Counted from the first letter of the stretch, positions 1-9,703 are shown. The stretch: 64,000 nucleotides of DNA from Shewanella sp. OPT22 (GCF_004168585.1 NZ_PGVH01000013.1:117562-181561), one strand, 5' to 3'. Notes: a model not told the origin generated them from the sequence alone. Numbers and translations: made by a program.

Positions 1-1
1 T

Positions 2-538
2 GCTAAAGAGTTATCAACTGCTTTAGCAAAACTTCCTGTTGAAGTAGTCGAACTAGAAGCATATAGAGGTCAACTGACCTCAGCTTTAAAAGAGCAAGGG
101 CTATCATTAAAAGAATCGACCACAGTAATGAAAAGCCGGAAACAATATGGAGGCACTAAAATTTCAGAGTTATCTCCTAATGCTACTTATGATAAATATA
201 AAGATTCAGTTATTTACCTTTCAGCCAATATAACTCCAAATCAAATATGGAAACTCGCAGTTCAATCGAAAGCTTCTGGTGGGCTTATGATAGTACAGAT
301 TGGAATCACAGGCGAAGGTTTGAGTGAGCAATTCAGTGCCAAGTACCCTAATGAAGATGAAGAGTTAGAAACAGATTCATTTGAATTAAAATTTCAAACT
401 TACACGCCGAGATACGATAGCGATAAAGTCACTCTATATTGTTTTAATACCCCTGAAGCAACTCTCAATCGTGTATTACTAAGTTTGCCTGAAACACATT
501 TACCACTCGATGCTGGTACTCCTTCATTTTACCCATAG
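2..538 (+). CDS. C-terminal part of an unrecognised protein (5' end outside window)
   Basis: An open frame runs into the window from the left and stops at TAG 536-538, giving about 178 residues. An internal ATG at 128 could be taken as a start, but the frame stays open and protein-like upstream of it (ELEAYRGQLTSALKEQG), so the true start most likely lies before position 1. I see no membrane segment or signal peptide in the visible part. The YRG tripeptide near the visible N-terminus is reminiscent of the first conserved arginine of ADP-ribosyltransferase folds, but the expected E-x-E motif is not seen, so I do not assign that function. The next gene follows after 78 bp in the same direction. 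Confidence 0.6.
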   Translation, partial: AKELSTALAKLPVEVVELEAYRGQLTSALKEQGLSLKESTTVMKSRKQYGGTKISELSPNATYDKYKDSVIYLSANITPNQIWKLAVQSKASGGLMIVQIGITGEGLSEQFSAKYPNEDEELETDSFELKFQTYTPRYDSDKVTLYCFNTPEATLNRVLLSLPETHLPLDAGTPSFYP

Positions 539-616
539 TATTGAATACGTATGTAGCCACTTCTGAAAAAATAATAGATTAAGTAGTCTGGAAGAAAAAA
601 CTAAGGATAGACTATT

Positions 617-2659
617 TTGCTAAAACGATTTCTTCCGATATGCCTAATTTGCAGCTCAGCAGTAGCTCAAACCGTAACGGTCACCTCACCGAATAAACAA
701 ATATCTTTAACGCTTTCAGATGATTCAGGCCGCCCTAGTTATTCAGTATCTTTTGACAAAAATACCGTAATTGAGTCATCCAAGTTAGGTTTTATTTTTA
801 AAGCACAACCAGAACTCTCGAATGGACTTAAAATTGTCAGTTCAGATACTTCATCAAGGAATTCGAACTGGGAGCAACCTTGGGGAGAACAAAGAGTCAT
901 CAATGATCACCACAATGAGCTCTTTGTAGAGTTACAGACACAAGATCACCGAAAGTTAAACTTGAGATTTAAAGTATTCGATGACGGTTTAGGCTTTCGC
1001 TACGAATACCCACAACAAGCAAGCTCTAGACAAATTGATTTAGTAAAAGAACTCACCGAGTTTAAATTTGCAAACTCACAAGACATGACTGGATTTTGGA
1101 TACCAGCGAAAGGCTGGAACCGTTATGAATTTTTGTATTCCAAAACAGCATTACAAGATGCCGCCCATGTAAACACGCCTTTCACCATAAAATCTAAAAA
1201 TGGCGTTCATTTGAGTATTCATGAAGCTGCGCTTGTTAACTTTCCTTCTATGACACTGAAACAACAAAGACCGGGGACTTTTCAAGCCGATTTAATCCCT
1301 TGGTATGACGGCAGTTTGGCAAAGTTACAAGGGAGTTTTAAAACGCCTTGGCGAACAATTCAGATTTCTCCCGATGCGAAAGGATTGCTAAACTCTCGCT
1401 TAATTCTAAATTTGAATGAACCAAATAAACTCGGTGATGTTTCATGGGTAAATCCAGGAAAGTACATCGGAATTTGGTGGGAAATGCATGTCGGCAAAGC
1501 AAGCTGGGGTACAAAATCAAATATTCCTCACGGTGCCACAACTGAAAACACCAAAAAATACATCGATTTTGCTGCTGAACACGGATTCGATGGTGTATTA
1601 GTTGAAGGCTGGAATAAGGGCTGGGATGGCTCATGGTTTTTGAACGGTGATGTTTTTAGTTTTACGGAGAGTTATCCTGACTTTGATATAAAAGAACTAG
1701 CTGATTACGCTAAGAAAAGAAACGTAAAACTGGTTGGTCACCATGAAACATCTGGCAGTGTCACTAACTACGAACAACAAATGAAAGCTGCTTTCGAGCT
1801 TTATAATAAACTCGGAGTCGCTCAAGTTAAAACAGGCTACGTAGCTGATGGTGGAAAAATAAAGCGACTAGACGCAAATGGAGTCATTCGCCATGAGTGG
1901 CACGATGGCCAGTTTATGGTTAACCACTATTTAGATAATGTGAAAACCGCCGCTAAATATCACCTAGCGATTAATACACATGAACCAATCAAAGATACTG
2001 GGCTAAGAAGAACTTATCCCAACTGGATCTCTAGAGAAGGTGCTAGAGGACAAGAGTTTAATGCATGGGGGAGTCCGCCAAACCCGCCTTCTCACATTCC
2101 GGTGTTGATTTATACTCGTATGCTTTCTGGACCAATGGACTTTACCCCTGGAATATTCGACCTGTCTTTTAATGGTTTGGATGAGGATGCAAATCGGCCA
2201 CAAACTACATTAGCTAAACAACTAGCTACTTATGTTGTGCTTTATAGTCCAATTCAGATGGCAGCAGATCTACCTGAAAATTATTTAGAGAAAAAACATG
2301 CCTTTCAATTTATCAAAGATGTACCCACCGATTGGAAAAAGAGCATAGCAGTGGATGGAGAAATTGGAGAATTTGTAGTATTTGCTCGTCAGGAGCGTAA
2401 ATCGAAGAAATATTCAGGAGAAGATTGGTATCTAGGGGCTGTAACCGATGATAAAGCAAGAACCATCAAAGTTGATCTTGATTTTCTTGAACCTCAGAAA
2501 AAGTATATTGCTCAAATCTACCGAGATGGTGAACAAGCAAATTGGAAAAATAATCCCTATGACCTAGTCATCGAGTCAAAGCAAGTAGATTCAAGCAGTC
2601 AGCTAACTATAAGGCTAGCCAGTTCTGGTGGAGCAGCGATCAGATTTAAAGCTATATAG
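617..2659 (+). CDS. Glycoside hydrolase family 97 protein, SusB-like alpha-glucosidase
   Basis: The 680-residue protein starts at TTG 617, with AAGGAT just upstream and a signal peptide (LPICLICSSAVAQT), so it is periplasmic or outer-membrane associated. It has the GH97 layout: N-terminal beta-sandwich, central barrel with VEGWNKGWDGSW and GHHET, then HEPI, SREGARGQE. Glu456, Glu474 and Glu480 are spaced +18 and +24, the same spacing I recall for SusB Glu508/526/532, which bind calcium and include the catalytic acid; Glu330 (VEGW) and Glu377 (HHET) would be further active-site glutamates. That pattern fits the inverting glucosidase branch rather than the retaining branch that uses an Asp nucleophile. 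No transporter or other glycan-use gene is beside it, so the substrate (likely alpha-glucosides) is inferred from family only. Confidence 0.9.
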   Translation: MLKRFLPICLICSSAVAQTVTVTSPNKQISLTLSDDSGRPSYSVSFDKNTVIESSKLGFIFKAQPELSNGLKIVSSDTSSRNSNWEQPWGEQRVINDHHNELFVELQTQDHRKLNLRFKVFDDGLGFRYEYPQQASSRQIDLVKELTEFKFANSQDMTGFWIPAKGWNRYEFLYSKTALQDAAHVNTPFTIKSKNGVHLSIHEAALVNFPSMTLKQQRPGTFQADLIPWYDGSLAKLQGSFKTPWRTIQISPDAKGLLNSRLILNLNEPNKLGDVSWVNPGKYIGIWWEMHVGKASWGTKSNIPHGATTENTKKYIDFAAEHGFDGVLVEGWNKGWDGSWFLNGDVFSFTESYPDFDIKELADYAKKRNVKLVGHHETSGSVTNYEQQMKAAFELYNKLGVAQVKTGYVADGGKIKRLDANGVIRHEWHDGQFMVNHYLDNVKTAAKYHLAINTHEPIKDTGLRRTYPNWISREGARGQEFNAWGSPPNPPSHIPVLIYTRMLSGPMDFTPGIFDLSFNGLDEDANRPQTTLAKQLATYVVLYSPIQMAADLPENYLEKKHAFQFIKDVPTDWKKSIAVDGEIGEFVVFARQERKSKKYSGEDWYLGAVTDDKARTIKVDLDFLEPQKKYIAQIYRDGEQANWKNNPYDLVIESKQVDSSSQLTIRLASSGGAAIRFKAI

Positions 2660-2694
2660 TCAACGACTCATATAAGCATACCTCTTATAATTGT

Positions 2695-2724
2695 GTGGCA
2701 ACTATCACAAAATAACGTTGCCAC
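2695..2724 (+). terminator. Possible hairpin after the GH97 gene
   Basis: GTGGCAAC (2695-2702) and GTTGCCAC (2717-2724) can form an 8-bp stem with a 14-nt loop shortly after the GH97 stop codon. No good T-run follows, so a role as terminator is uncertain. Confidence 0.35.
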
Positions 2725-2824
2725 TTGACAAACCAAAAACACCATAAACCATCAGCACAAAAGCATTTAAAATTAACTACTTAAAATTTAAACCAAAAAC
2801 CATCAACATAGTTGCCCACAGATT

Positions 2825-2859
2825 TTGTGGATAACTTTTTATTTTTGTTTTATCCACAA
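2825..2859. promoter_or_regulatory. Two consensus DnaA boxes in inverted orientation
   Basis: TGTGGATAA at 2826-2834 and TTATCCACA at 2850-2858 are exact DnaA-box consensus sequences (TTATNCACA) facing each other across a T-rich spacer; the arms extend to 10 bp (2825-2834 and 2850-2859). They lie 80-115 bp before the start chosen for the next lipoprotein gene. The pair could be a DnaA-binding site or simply a hairpin; the sequence alone does not decide. Confidence 0.45.
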
Positions 2860-2940
2860 GCTGAAACCTTAATCGAACAAGTTGTTAAAAGTGATAGCAT
2901 GTTATATAACGTTATAAAAAAGCAGGAAGAGCCAACAACA

Positions 2941-3372
2941 ATGAGATGGATAGTTCTATGTTTAACAATTTTTATCTTTGGATGTGATCAATCATCTTCT
3001 GTGTCTGCTAAATCTCCAGAAGCAAAATCCATAGAGTTTTTGGATAATATCTATAATAAGCGAGATGTAAAAGCAGCTATGAGTCTGGTCAACCCAAGAC
3101 TAAAAGAGCTCCTTAAACACTATCATATCGCCTCCTCTGTTCAACGCCATATGCTCAACTTACCAATGACCAATGTTCAATTTGAAGTTGATGACGTCGA
3201 CATCGATTTTTTCAGAAAGTTTTCAACTGACGTAAAAGTTAAAGTAAAGCTACTAGGGTTAAAAGGTGGAGAAAAGTGGATGGACGATAGAACCCTAAGG
3301 TTAATAAAACAGCAAGGTCAATGGGTTATCGTGGATATTATTCCAGAAAAGCACTGGGTTTCTACTCAGTAA
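2941..3372 (+). CDS. Small lipoprotein of unknown function
   Basis: I place the start at ATG 2941, not at upstream in-frame codons, because AGGAAGAG precedes it and the product then begins with a lipoprotein signal (MRWIVLCLTIFIFGC) with a lipobox cysteine at residue 15. The 143-residue product is a short periplasmic domain with an alternating helix-strand pattern (KSIEFLDNIYNKRDVKAAMSL, then charged strands ending GQWVIVDIIPEKHW). That resembles the NTF2-like/DUF4878 type of small lipoproteins, but I do not recognise a specific family. It stands alone between the GH97 and DM13 genes. Confidence 0.7.
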   Translation: MRWIVLCLTIFIFGCDQSSSVSAKSPEAKSIEFLDNIYNKRDVKAAMSLVNPRLKELLKHYHIASSVQRHMLNLPMTNVQFEVDDVDIDFFRKFSTDVKVKVKLLGLKGGEKWMDDRTLRLIKQQGQWVIVDIIPEKHWVSTQ

Positions 3373-3486
3373 AAATATTATTCTCTAAGAAATAGTTTGA
3401 GATCTTCTTAATAAATTTTTTTGTTAGAAAAACGTATTCTATAAGGTCTATAGTTAGCAAGAGAATCTCCTATTGTTGTTGTAGAA

Positions 3487-3960
3487 ATGAAGAAAAAACT
3501 TTTACTTTTACTGTCTCATCTTTTGTTCGGAATCGTTGGTTTTGCCGTGGGTATTTATGCGCTTCCTATACTCACAGCATCCAAATCTCCTAGCGCTCAA
3601 GCAATCTCTTCCAAGATGTCTGAAGCAAAGTATACTGCTGAGTTCAAGCGTAACCTCACTGACAGTGATTTATTTCATTGGGGTGACGGTATGCTTTCAG
3701 TTAGTGATCGCAACATCGCCTTCAAAGGAAAGCTTGCACCTGGCCCAGATTATCGCCTCTATTTGTCTCCAAAATTTGTCGACACTGAAGTTGACTTCAA
3801 GAAGCATAAACATCAAATGACTCAAATTGCGAGTATTAACTCATTCAATGGGTTCATTGTTAATGTTCCAGAAGATGTAAATATAAGTGAATTCAACAGT
3901 GTGATCATATGGTGTGAGACATTTGGTGAATTCATAACGGCAGCTAAATACAAACAGTAA
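3487..3960 (+). CDS. Membrane-anchored DM13 domain protein
   Basis: The 157-residue protein has one N-terminal membrane segment (residues 4-30) followed by a periplasmic domain. The stretch with HWGDGMLSV, FKGKLAPGPDYRLYLSPKFVDTE and a single late Cys (IIWCETFGEF) matches the DM13 domain, proposed from family studies to act in electron transfer or redox chemistry through a conserved cysteine. Specific function in this bacterium is unknown. The start ATG 3487 lies in a T-rich context without a strong ribosome site. The gene is flanked by about 110 and 280 bp and appears to be its own transcription unit. Confidence 0.75.
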   Translation: MKKKLLLLLSHLLFGIVGFAVGIYALPILTASKSPSAQAISSKMSEAKYTAEFKRNLTDSDLFHWGDGMLSVSDRNIAFKGKLAPGPDYRLYLSPKFVDTEVDFKKHKHQMTQIASINSFNGFIVNVPEDVNISEFNSVIIWCETFGEFITAAKYKQ

Positions 3961-4243
3961 TTTGCTGCCTGTTTCACGCCTAATTAACAGAACTACATAC
4001 TGTTAAGTTTAGTATTTATTCATTTGCCTATATTAAAACTCAAAACAGGTGAATTACTGTATAATTTTGCATCAAACAAACCAAAGCTCTCTTCCTATAA
4101 CATAGTAATTACATTACTTTATCACTTGTCTTTTTGACAAAGTCTTAATACTTTTATTTAGGTCTTTTTTCGATCAAATATATCTCGAAATTATTTAAAA
4201 TAATTACATTCAAATAGTTTGCGCTTTTTAGAGGGAGCTAAAG

Positions 4244-6220
4244 TTGAAACTTAAAAATAAGTTACTTATTGCTTTTATGGCAATAGGCTTAATACCAACA
4301 CTAGTTTTAGGGATAATTGCAATATATACTGCGAAAGCATCGATTTCTTCTCAAGTTTATAATCAGCTTGAAAGTGTGCGCTCAATAAAAGCTTTGCAAG
4401 TAAATAGATTTTTAAAGCGAACTCAAACAGATACACTCCTTGCCAAAGATATTTTAAAAGATATTATTCATACTGATTCAAAATTTAATTTAGACGAAAT
4501 TACCCATAAACATAGTGCGGTTTTAGAAGATTTTATTAAGTTAAAAAATTATTACGATTTATTTGTTATTAATAGTGATGGAGTTGTAGTTTATTCTGTC
4601 GCAAAAGAATCCGATTACAAAACTAATTTAAATTTGGGTCCTTTTAAAAATTCTAATTTAGCGTCTTTATATAAAAACGTAATTAAATATAAAAGTTTTA
4701 TTGTAGAAGATTTCGCTCCTTACGAACCAAGCCAAAATACTCCTCAAGCTTTTATTGGTACATATTTAGAAGACATCAATAAGCAACCAATCGTTATTGC
4801 ACTTCAGTTTTCATCAGGAAACCTAAATGAAATTATGCAAGAACGACAAGGCATGGGTGATACAGGTGAGTCCTACCTTGTTGGTAGTGACTTCAGAATG
4901 CGCTCTGACTCATTTCTTGACCCTCATAAGCACAGTGTTAACAATAGTTTTGCTGGAAGCATTAGTGAAAACGGCGTACAAACAAAGTCGGTTGAATTGG
5001 CGCTTCAAGGAAAAACAGGTTCGCAAATCATCACTGATTATAATGGGCATGAAGTTTTATCCGCCTATGCTCCAATCGATTTCTTCGGGATTCATTGGGC
5101 ACTTATATCTGAAATAGATAGAAATGAAGCGTATGCTCCAATCTACACTATGGTTTACGAGTTATTGATCATCATTGTTATTGCTGTGGTTTCAATTCTT
5201 GCGGTGTCTCTAATGATATCAAAATCAATCATGACCCCAATAGGTGGTGAACCAAATGATATGGAATTGCTATCTCAAAATATCGCAGACGGCGTGTTAA
5301 AAGAACAAGCTGAAAGCCCAAGCGCGACCGGTGTGTTTAAATCCATGCTGCAAATGAGTAAAAATCTGAGAAATATGGTCTTTGATTTACAACAAGCTTC
5401 AGAGCAGGTAGCAAGCACTTCGGAAGAAACCAGTGCTGTCAGCCTCCAAGCAACGAACAGTTTAACTGAACAACAAGCTAATATTGAGAGTATATCGGTT
5501 TCACTCAATGAAATGAGTGTAACGGTTAGCGATGTCGCTAAAAATGCCATTAACGTTTCAGAGCTGTCTAATCAAGCACATACTACTTCTGAAAGTGCCA
5601 ATAAACAGATTGAACAAACCATTCATAATATGTCTGAGTTAGCCACTGAGGTGAGTTCAGCAACAGATGCCATTAAGCAAGTTGCTACTGACTCCCAAAA
5701 AATTGGCAGCGTTTTAGAAGTGATTCATGGCATTGCTGAACAGACAAACCTACTTGCGCTTAACGCCGCTATTGAAGCAGCAAGAGCAGGGGAACAAGGT
5801 CGAGGGTTTGCCGTTGTTGCTGATGAAGTAAGGCAGCTGGCTCATAAAACTCAAGAGTCTACTAGCCATATTGAAGATATGATTGGTCACTTACAACAAG
5901 GTACTTCTACAGCAGTAAAAACAATGAGTGAATCAAATCAATTAGCTGAAAAAACCATTAATTCAGCTAATGACAGCGCTATTTTAATCTCTGATGCGTT
6001 AAAAGAGATTCAAAACATTGCTGAAAATGCTGAGTTAATCGCTACGGCCGTATCTCAACAATCTTCAGCCACCGAAGAAATTAATGAAAGCATGCAAAAC
6101 ATTAAATTTGCAGCGACTGAAAATGCGGCTGGTGCCGAGCAAATATCCCAAGCAAGTGTTGAGCTGAGTGCTTTAGCTGGTCAACTTCAAGATATTATCA
6201 CTCGCTTTAAATTATCGTAA
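4244..6220 (+). CDS. Methyl-accepting chemotaxis protein with periplasmic Cache-type sensor
   Basis: The 658-residue receptor begins at TTG 4244 behind a strong GAGGGAG site. Order: membrane segment 1 (residues 8-30), a periplasmic domain of about 250 residues of Cache type (two-part alpha/beta with [13 protein letters not shown] and [15 protein letters not shown]), membrane segment 2 (about 302-325), a HAMP-like region, then the cytoplasmic signalling domain. The hairpin tip reads [20 protein letters not shown] near residue 500, the universal CheA/CheW contact region. The periplasmic half resembles receptors for small organic ligands, but the ligand cannot be read from sequence. The 283 bp upstream are AT-rich and I see no riboswitch or clear operator in them. 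Confidence 0.93.
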   Translation: MKLKNKLLIAFMAIGLIPTLVLGIIAIYTAKASISSQVYNQLESVRSIKALQVNRFLKRTQTDTLLAKDILKDIIHTDSKFNLDEITHKHSAVLEDFIKLKNYYDLFVINSDGVVVYSVAKESDYKTNLNLGPFKNSNLASLYKNVIKYKSFIVEDFAPYEPSQNTPQAFIGTYLEDINKQPIVIALQFSSGNLNEIMQERQGMGDTGESYLVGSDFRMRSDSFLDPHKHSVNNSFAGSISENGVQTKSVELALQGKTGSQIITDYNGHEVLSAYAPIDFFGIHWALISEIDRNEAYAPIYTMVYELLIIIVIAVVSILAVSLMISKSIMTPIGGEPNDMELLSQNIADGVLKEQAESPSATGVFKSMLQMSKNLRNMVFDLQQASEQVASTSEETSAVSLQATNSLTEQQANIESISVSLNEMSVTVSDVAKNAINVSELSNQAHTTSESANKQIEQTIHNMSELATEVSSATDAIKQVATDSQKIGSVLEVIHGIAEQTNLLALNAAIEAARAGEQGRGFAVVADEVRQLAHKTQESTSHIEDMIGHLQQGTSTAVKTMSESNQLAEKTINSANDSAILISDALKEIQNIAENAELIATAVSQQSSATEEINESMQNIKFAATENAAGAEQISQASVELSALAGQLQDIITRFKLS

Positions 6221-6346
6221 CCTTCATTTATCAGAGTGAAACAATCACCGTTTTACTCTGATAAATTATTTTATATAGATTGACTCTTCACCTATATATC
6301 AAGATCATATGCCACAATCGAAATAACAGCCGATCTGAGGCCCCTC

Positions 6347-7180
6347 TTGTTAAGTTACAGACACTCTTTCCATGCCGGCAACTTTGCCGATGTACTCAAG
6401 CATATTGTTCAAATTGAGATACTTGAACACTTAAGAAAAAAAGATAAAGCATTCGATTATATCGATACTCATTCTGGAGCAGGGCTTTATCATTTACACT
6501 CTGAAAATATGCAAAAATTACAAGAATATACCAATGGCATTGCGAAATTAGACGCTGAGCAATTCCCTGAAGTTAAAAGTTATTTTGAAGCAATTAACTC
6601 GTTTAACCAAACTGACGAACTTGAGTTCTATCCTGGTTCTCCCGCTATCGCAAAATATTTTTTACGTCCACAGGATAAAGGCTGGTTATTTGAATTACAT
6701 CCACAGGATTTTGAGCACCTTTCAAATAATATAAACCGCAATCGTAAAGTAAAAATCACCAAAAGCGATGGATTAAAAGGCATGCTTGGGCTTGTTCCAA
6801 CGGCAAGTCGTCGAGCTTTGATATTAATCGACCCGTCCTATGAAATAAAAACAGAGTATCAACTTGTTGTTGAATCTGTCATCAAGGCTTATAAAAAGTT
6901 CAGTACCGCAACTTATGCCATTTGGTACCCAGTTGTAGATAGAAAAAACGTTGATTTAATGGAAAAAGCATTAAAAGAAAGTGGTATTAAGAATATTCAG
7001 CGCTATGAGCTTGCACTCGCTGAAGATTCATCAGGGCGTGGAATGACGTCATCTGGTATGTTTGTCATCAACCCTCCTTGGACACTTCAAAGTAAAATGG
7101 CAGATTTGTTGCCTAAGCTATCTAAATCACTCACTGGACAAGAACATCTGTATCAATGTGATATTCTGGTAGAAGAATAA
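6347..7180 (+). CDS. rlmJ: 23S rRNA (adenine-2030-N6)-methyltransferase RlmJ
   Basis: The 277-residue protein opens with MLSYRHSFHAGNFADVLKH, the invariant RlmJ N-terminus; this fixes the unusual TTG start at 6347. The SAM site and catalytic loop are visible: YIDTHSGAGLYHL near residues 37-50 and the LIDPSYE motif near residues 161-167, matching the DPPY-type motif of N6-adenine methyltransferases. It modifies A2030 in 23S rRNA before ribosome assembly. It is a single gene with a G/C-rich hairpin after its stop codon. Confidence 0.95.
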   Translation: MLSYRHSFHAGNFADVLKHIVQIEILEHLRKKDKAFDYIDTHSGAGLYHLHSENMQKLQEYTNGIAKLDAEQFPEVKSYFEAINSFNQTDELEFYPGSPAIAKYFLRPQDKGWLFELHPQDFEHLSNNINRNRKVKITKSDGLKGMLGLVPTASRRALILIDPSYEIKTEYQLVVESVIKAYKKFSTATYAIWYPVVDRKNVDLMEKALKESGIKNIQRYELALAEDSSGRGMTSSGMFVINPPWTLQSKMADLLPKLSKSLTGQEHLYQCDILVEE

Positions 7181-7185
7181 AAAAG

Positions 7186-7203
7186 CGGCCTCACATGAGG
7201 CCG
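7186..7203 (+). terminator. Hairpin after rlmJ
   Basis: CGGCCTCA at 7186-7193 and TGAGGCCG at 7196-7203 form a compact stem right after the rlmJ stop codon, preceded by an A-run and followed by ATTATCTT. A second imperfect hairpin follows at 7260-7284 (TTGAGGC / GCCTCAA). Confidence 0.65.
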
Positions 7204-7286
7204 ATTATCTTGATACGGGTAAGATTACGAATATTACCTGTTGACTACCGCCAGAGACATTGAGGCTGCACAATGCTGCCTCAAAA

Positions 7287-7561
7287 TACATATACTCATG
7301 ATACCTGAAGATGCTCGATTTCAGCGAGAATGCACAGCTTGTTAATCAAGGCGACGGTGTACGGCAATAGTGAGCTATTGTTAGCACTGGCAACACAGAG
7401 TAACACGCTGTGCAACTCGCACTTCGTGGACTTCTCTGCGCCAATTCTTCTTTGTTACATTAGCTCGAAAGAATCCCGATATTCCTTCGCTAATGCGCCT
7501 CAAAGAATTGGCGCTGAAAAAGTCCTGAAACATGCATCTTCAAGTATTATGGGTATATCTA
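7287..7561. mobile_element. MITE-like structured element of about 275 bp with inverted ends
   Basis: Left end 7287-7314 and right end 7534-7561 are imperfect inverted repeats: over the inner 23 bases (7292-7314 against 7534-7556) I count 20 matches. The interior folds as two domains. In one, GCGAG..GCACAGC pairs with GCTGTGC..CTCGC. In the other, GGACTT..GCGCCAATTCTT pairs with AAGAATTGGCGC..AAGTCC, with further inner pairing CATTAGC/GCTAATG. No credible coding frame is present, and short frames through it are by-products. The right end coincides with the azurin stop codon. This is the architecture of a non-autonomous element or intergenic repeat family; other copies elsewhere in the genome would be the proof. 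Confidence 0.65.
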
Positions 7562-8011
7562 CTTCATGACGGTAAACATGCCATTCATGACTGCATGGTG
7601 CCCTATAAAGCTACAAAAATATTTATAATCTCCACCTACCATCAGCATCTTGGTATCAAACGTTACACTTGCCATTTCTCCACCACCAATAATTTTGGTA
7701 GCTGCAATGATACGCTTATCACCATCCATGAGATAGTTTTTAGCTAAACCAGCCTTCATACCGTCCATCGCAATAGGATCCATATCAGAGGCTTTTGAAA
7801 ACACCCAATTATGTCCCATGGTTGTTTTTGGTAATTTACCGACATGTTTTAAATTGATGGTCACTTTGTCGCATTTTGACTTAGAGATCTCGATACTTTT
7901 TTTACTGAAACTGAGCGCATCCATTACTTCAATATCAATCATACAATTCTCAGCCATAGCATTGGAAGTGAATGCCAGAGCGCATAACGATAATAGTGAT
8001 TTAAATTTCAT
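7559..8011 (-). CDS. azu: Azurin, periplasmic blue copper protein
   Basis: The 150-residue precursor has a signal peptide ending NAMA before ENCMIDIEV, as in azurins. The type 1 copper ligands are all visible: His in MGHNW, then Cys, His and Met in the C-terminal loop FCSFIGHHAVMNGMF. The N-terminal disulfide pair (ENC and SKSKC) is kept. Azurin shuttles single electrons in the periplasm, for example to cytochrome c peroxidase or nitrite reductase. It lies 65 bp downstream of fumC on the same strand and could be partly co-transcribed. Its stop codon sits exactly at the edge of the MITE-like element, so the 3' end of its mRNA is probably shaped by that element. Confidence 0.95.
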   Translation of the reverse strand: MKFKSLLSLCALAFTSNAMAENCMIDIEVMDALSFSKKSIEISKSKCDKVTINLKHVGKLPKTTMGHNWVFSKASDMDPIAMDGMKAGLAKNYLMDGDKRIIAATKIIGGGEMASVTFDTKMLMVGGDYKYFCSFIGHHAVMNGMFTVMK

Positions 8012-8076
8012 AACGTAATTTCCTTATTGTGTTAGAAGATAACTATTACGATTGTTGGTTAAGGTAAGATCAATTT

Positions 8077-9465
8077 CTAAACTTGGTTTCCACCCAGTGT
8101 AAGTTTTGCAGGGTCAAGTAACTTTGTTAATTCCTCTACTGATATATCCGTATTTTCAGCAGCGACTTCAATCACAGGACGCCCTTCTTTATAAGCTTGC
8201 TTTGCTATGTCTGCCGCTTTCGAATATCCAATAATTGAATTTAACGCCGTGACTAAAATTGGATTGTGAGACAATGTTTCTTTCAATTTAGCTTCATTTA
8301 CTTTGAATGATGTAATCGCTTTATCTGCCATTAATCGACTGACATTCGCAATCAACTTCATGCTTTCAAGTAAATTATTGGCGACCAAAGGTAACATTAC
8401 ATTTAACTCAAAGTTACCTGACTGACCAGCAACTGTAATTGCAGCATCATTACCAATAACTTGCGCCGAAACCATCGCTGCTGCTTCAGGAATAACGGGG
8501 TTTACTTTGCCCGGCATGATTGAAGAGCCAGGTTGTAAAGCTTCAAGCTCAATTTCTCCGAGCCCAGCCAATGGACCTGAGTTCATCCAACGTAAATCAT
8601 TAGCAATTTTAAGCATAGAAACAGCCGTTGCTTTTAATTGCCCAGAAACAGCAACAGCAATGTCTTGCGAACCAATATGACTAAAAAAATGAGCCGCAGG
8701 TGTAAATGCTAAACCGGTAACTTGTGATAAGTGTTGATTAAATAGCTTTGCAAAACGTGGATCGGCATTGATACCTGTACCTACCGCTGTGCCACCTTGA
8801 GCTAGGGTATGAAGTTGTGGCTGAAGTAATGTAAACCGAGCAATATTGAGGTCTATCTGCTCAGCCCAGGCATCTAGAGTTTGGCTCATTCTGACGGGCA
8901 TGGCGTCCATCAAATGCGTTCGACCTGTTTTTACAAACGAATCCACTTCTTTAGATTTTGCTCGAATAGTCATAGAAAGGTATTCAAGCGCAGGTAATAA
9001 ATCTTCAGCAAGCTCAATTGCAGCGCTGATATGAATAGCAGATGGAATGACATCATTGCTGCTTTGACCACAATTAACATGATCATTTGCATTGACCTGT
9101 TCCCCACAATGCTGTGATGCCAATGTAGCTAAAACTTCATTCGCATTCATGTTAGAGCTAGTACCTGAACCCGTTTGGTATATATCAACCGGAAAATGCT
9201 CTGATAAATTATCACTTTCTAGCAGAGTAGCTACTGAAAAGTGAATCGCATCAGCCATCGTGCTTGGAATTAATCCTAGGTCACTGTTTGCTTGTGCAGC
9301 CGCTGATTTAAGTTTCAGTAATGCTCGAATAAAACTCTCGGGCATCCTTTGACCACTGATAGGAAAATTTTGAACAGCTCTCTGAGTTTGTGCTGCATAT
9401 AAAGCACTTTTAGGGACTTCAAGCTCTCCCATACTGTCACATTCAGTTCTTGTTTCTGACATCAC
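8077..9465 (-). CDS. fumC: Fumarate hydratase class II (FumC)
   Basis: This 462-residue protein has the fumarase/aspartase signature GSSIMPGKVNPV near residue 315, the SSNDVIPSA and GRTHLMDAMPV active-site segments and full length for class II fumarase. It interconverts fumarate and malate in the TCA cycle without an iron-sulfur cluster, so it suits oxidative or iron-poor conditions. The protein starts MMSETRTECDS; either of the two adjacent Met codons could be used. A Fur-box-like sequence lies 20-38 bp upstream of the first ATG, implying iron control. Azurin follows downstream. Confidence 0.96.
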   Translation of the reverse strand: MMSETRTECDSMGELEVPKSALYAAQTQRAVQNFPISGQRMPESFIRALLKLKSAAAQANSDLGLIPSTMADAIHFSVATLLESDNLSEHFPVDIYQTGSGTSSNMNANEVLATLASQHCGEQVNANDHVNCGQSSNDVIPSAIHISAAIELAEDLLPALEYLSMTIRAKSKEVDSFVKTGRTHLMDAMPVRMSQTLDAWAEQIDLNIARFTLLQPQLHTLAQGGTAVGTGINADPRFAKLFNQHLSQVTGLAFTPAAHFFSHIGSQDIAVAVSGQLKATAVSMLKIANDLRWMNSGPLAGLGEIELEALQPGSSIMPGKVNPVIPEAAAMVSAQVIGNDAAITVAGQSGNFELNVMLPLVANNLLESMKLIANVSRLMADKAITSFKVNEAKLKETLSHNPILVTALNSIIGYSKAADIAKQAYKEGRPVIEVAAENTDISVEELTKLLDPAKLTLGGNQV

Positions 9466-9484
9466 TTTCTCTTCAGGTTCAAAT

Positions 9485-9503
9485 GGTAATAATTATCATT
9501 ATT
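9485..9503 (-). promoter_or_regulatory. Fur-box-like operator upstream of fumC
   Basis: Read on the minus strand, the 19-mer AATAATGATAATTATTACC agrees with the classic Fur box GATAATGATAATCATTATC at 16 of 19 positions by my hand count. It ends 20 bp before the fumC start codon. Iron-replete repression of a class II fumarase that substitutes for an iron-dependent one is known in other proteobacteria; here it is inference from the site. Confidence 0.7.
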
Positions 9504-9703
9504 AAACCTAAAATATTAAATATCAATAAGTCATTTCAAAAACAATTGAATTTGCGTGCTATTAGAGAGGTACAGAGTCAAAGAAAAAAGTAGCTAATCA
9601 AAACTTCAATTTACTAAAAAACAGCTTCAAGAGCATGATTTAGACAAACTAGACAATCATAACATGATAAATAGAAGGAGAATCCAAAATAGAAAATTTT
9701 GGA

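Noticed and set aside
7330..7747. Frames of 79 and 71 residues in and beside the MITE-like element
   Set aside because: They run through strongly folded inverted repeats or antisense to azurin, without ribosome sites.
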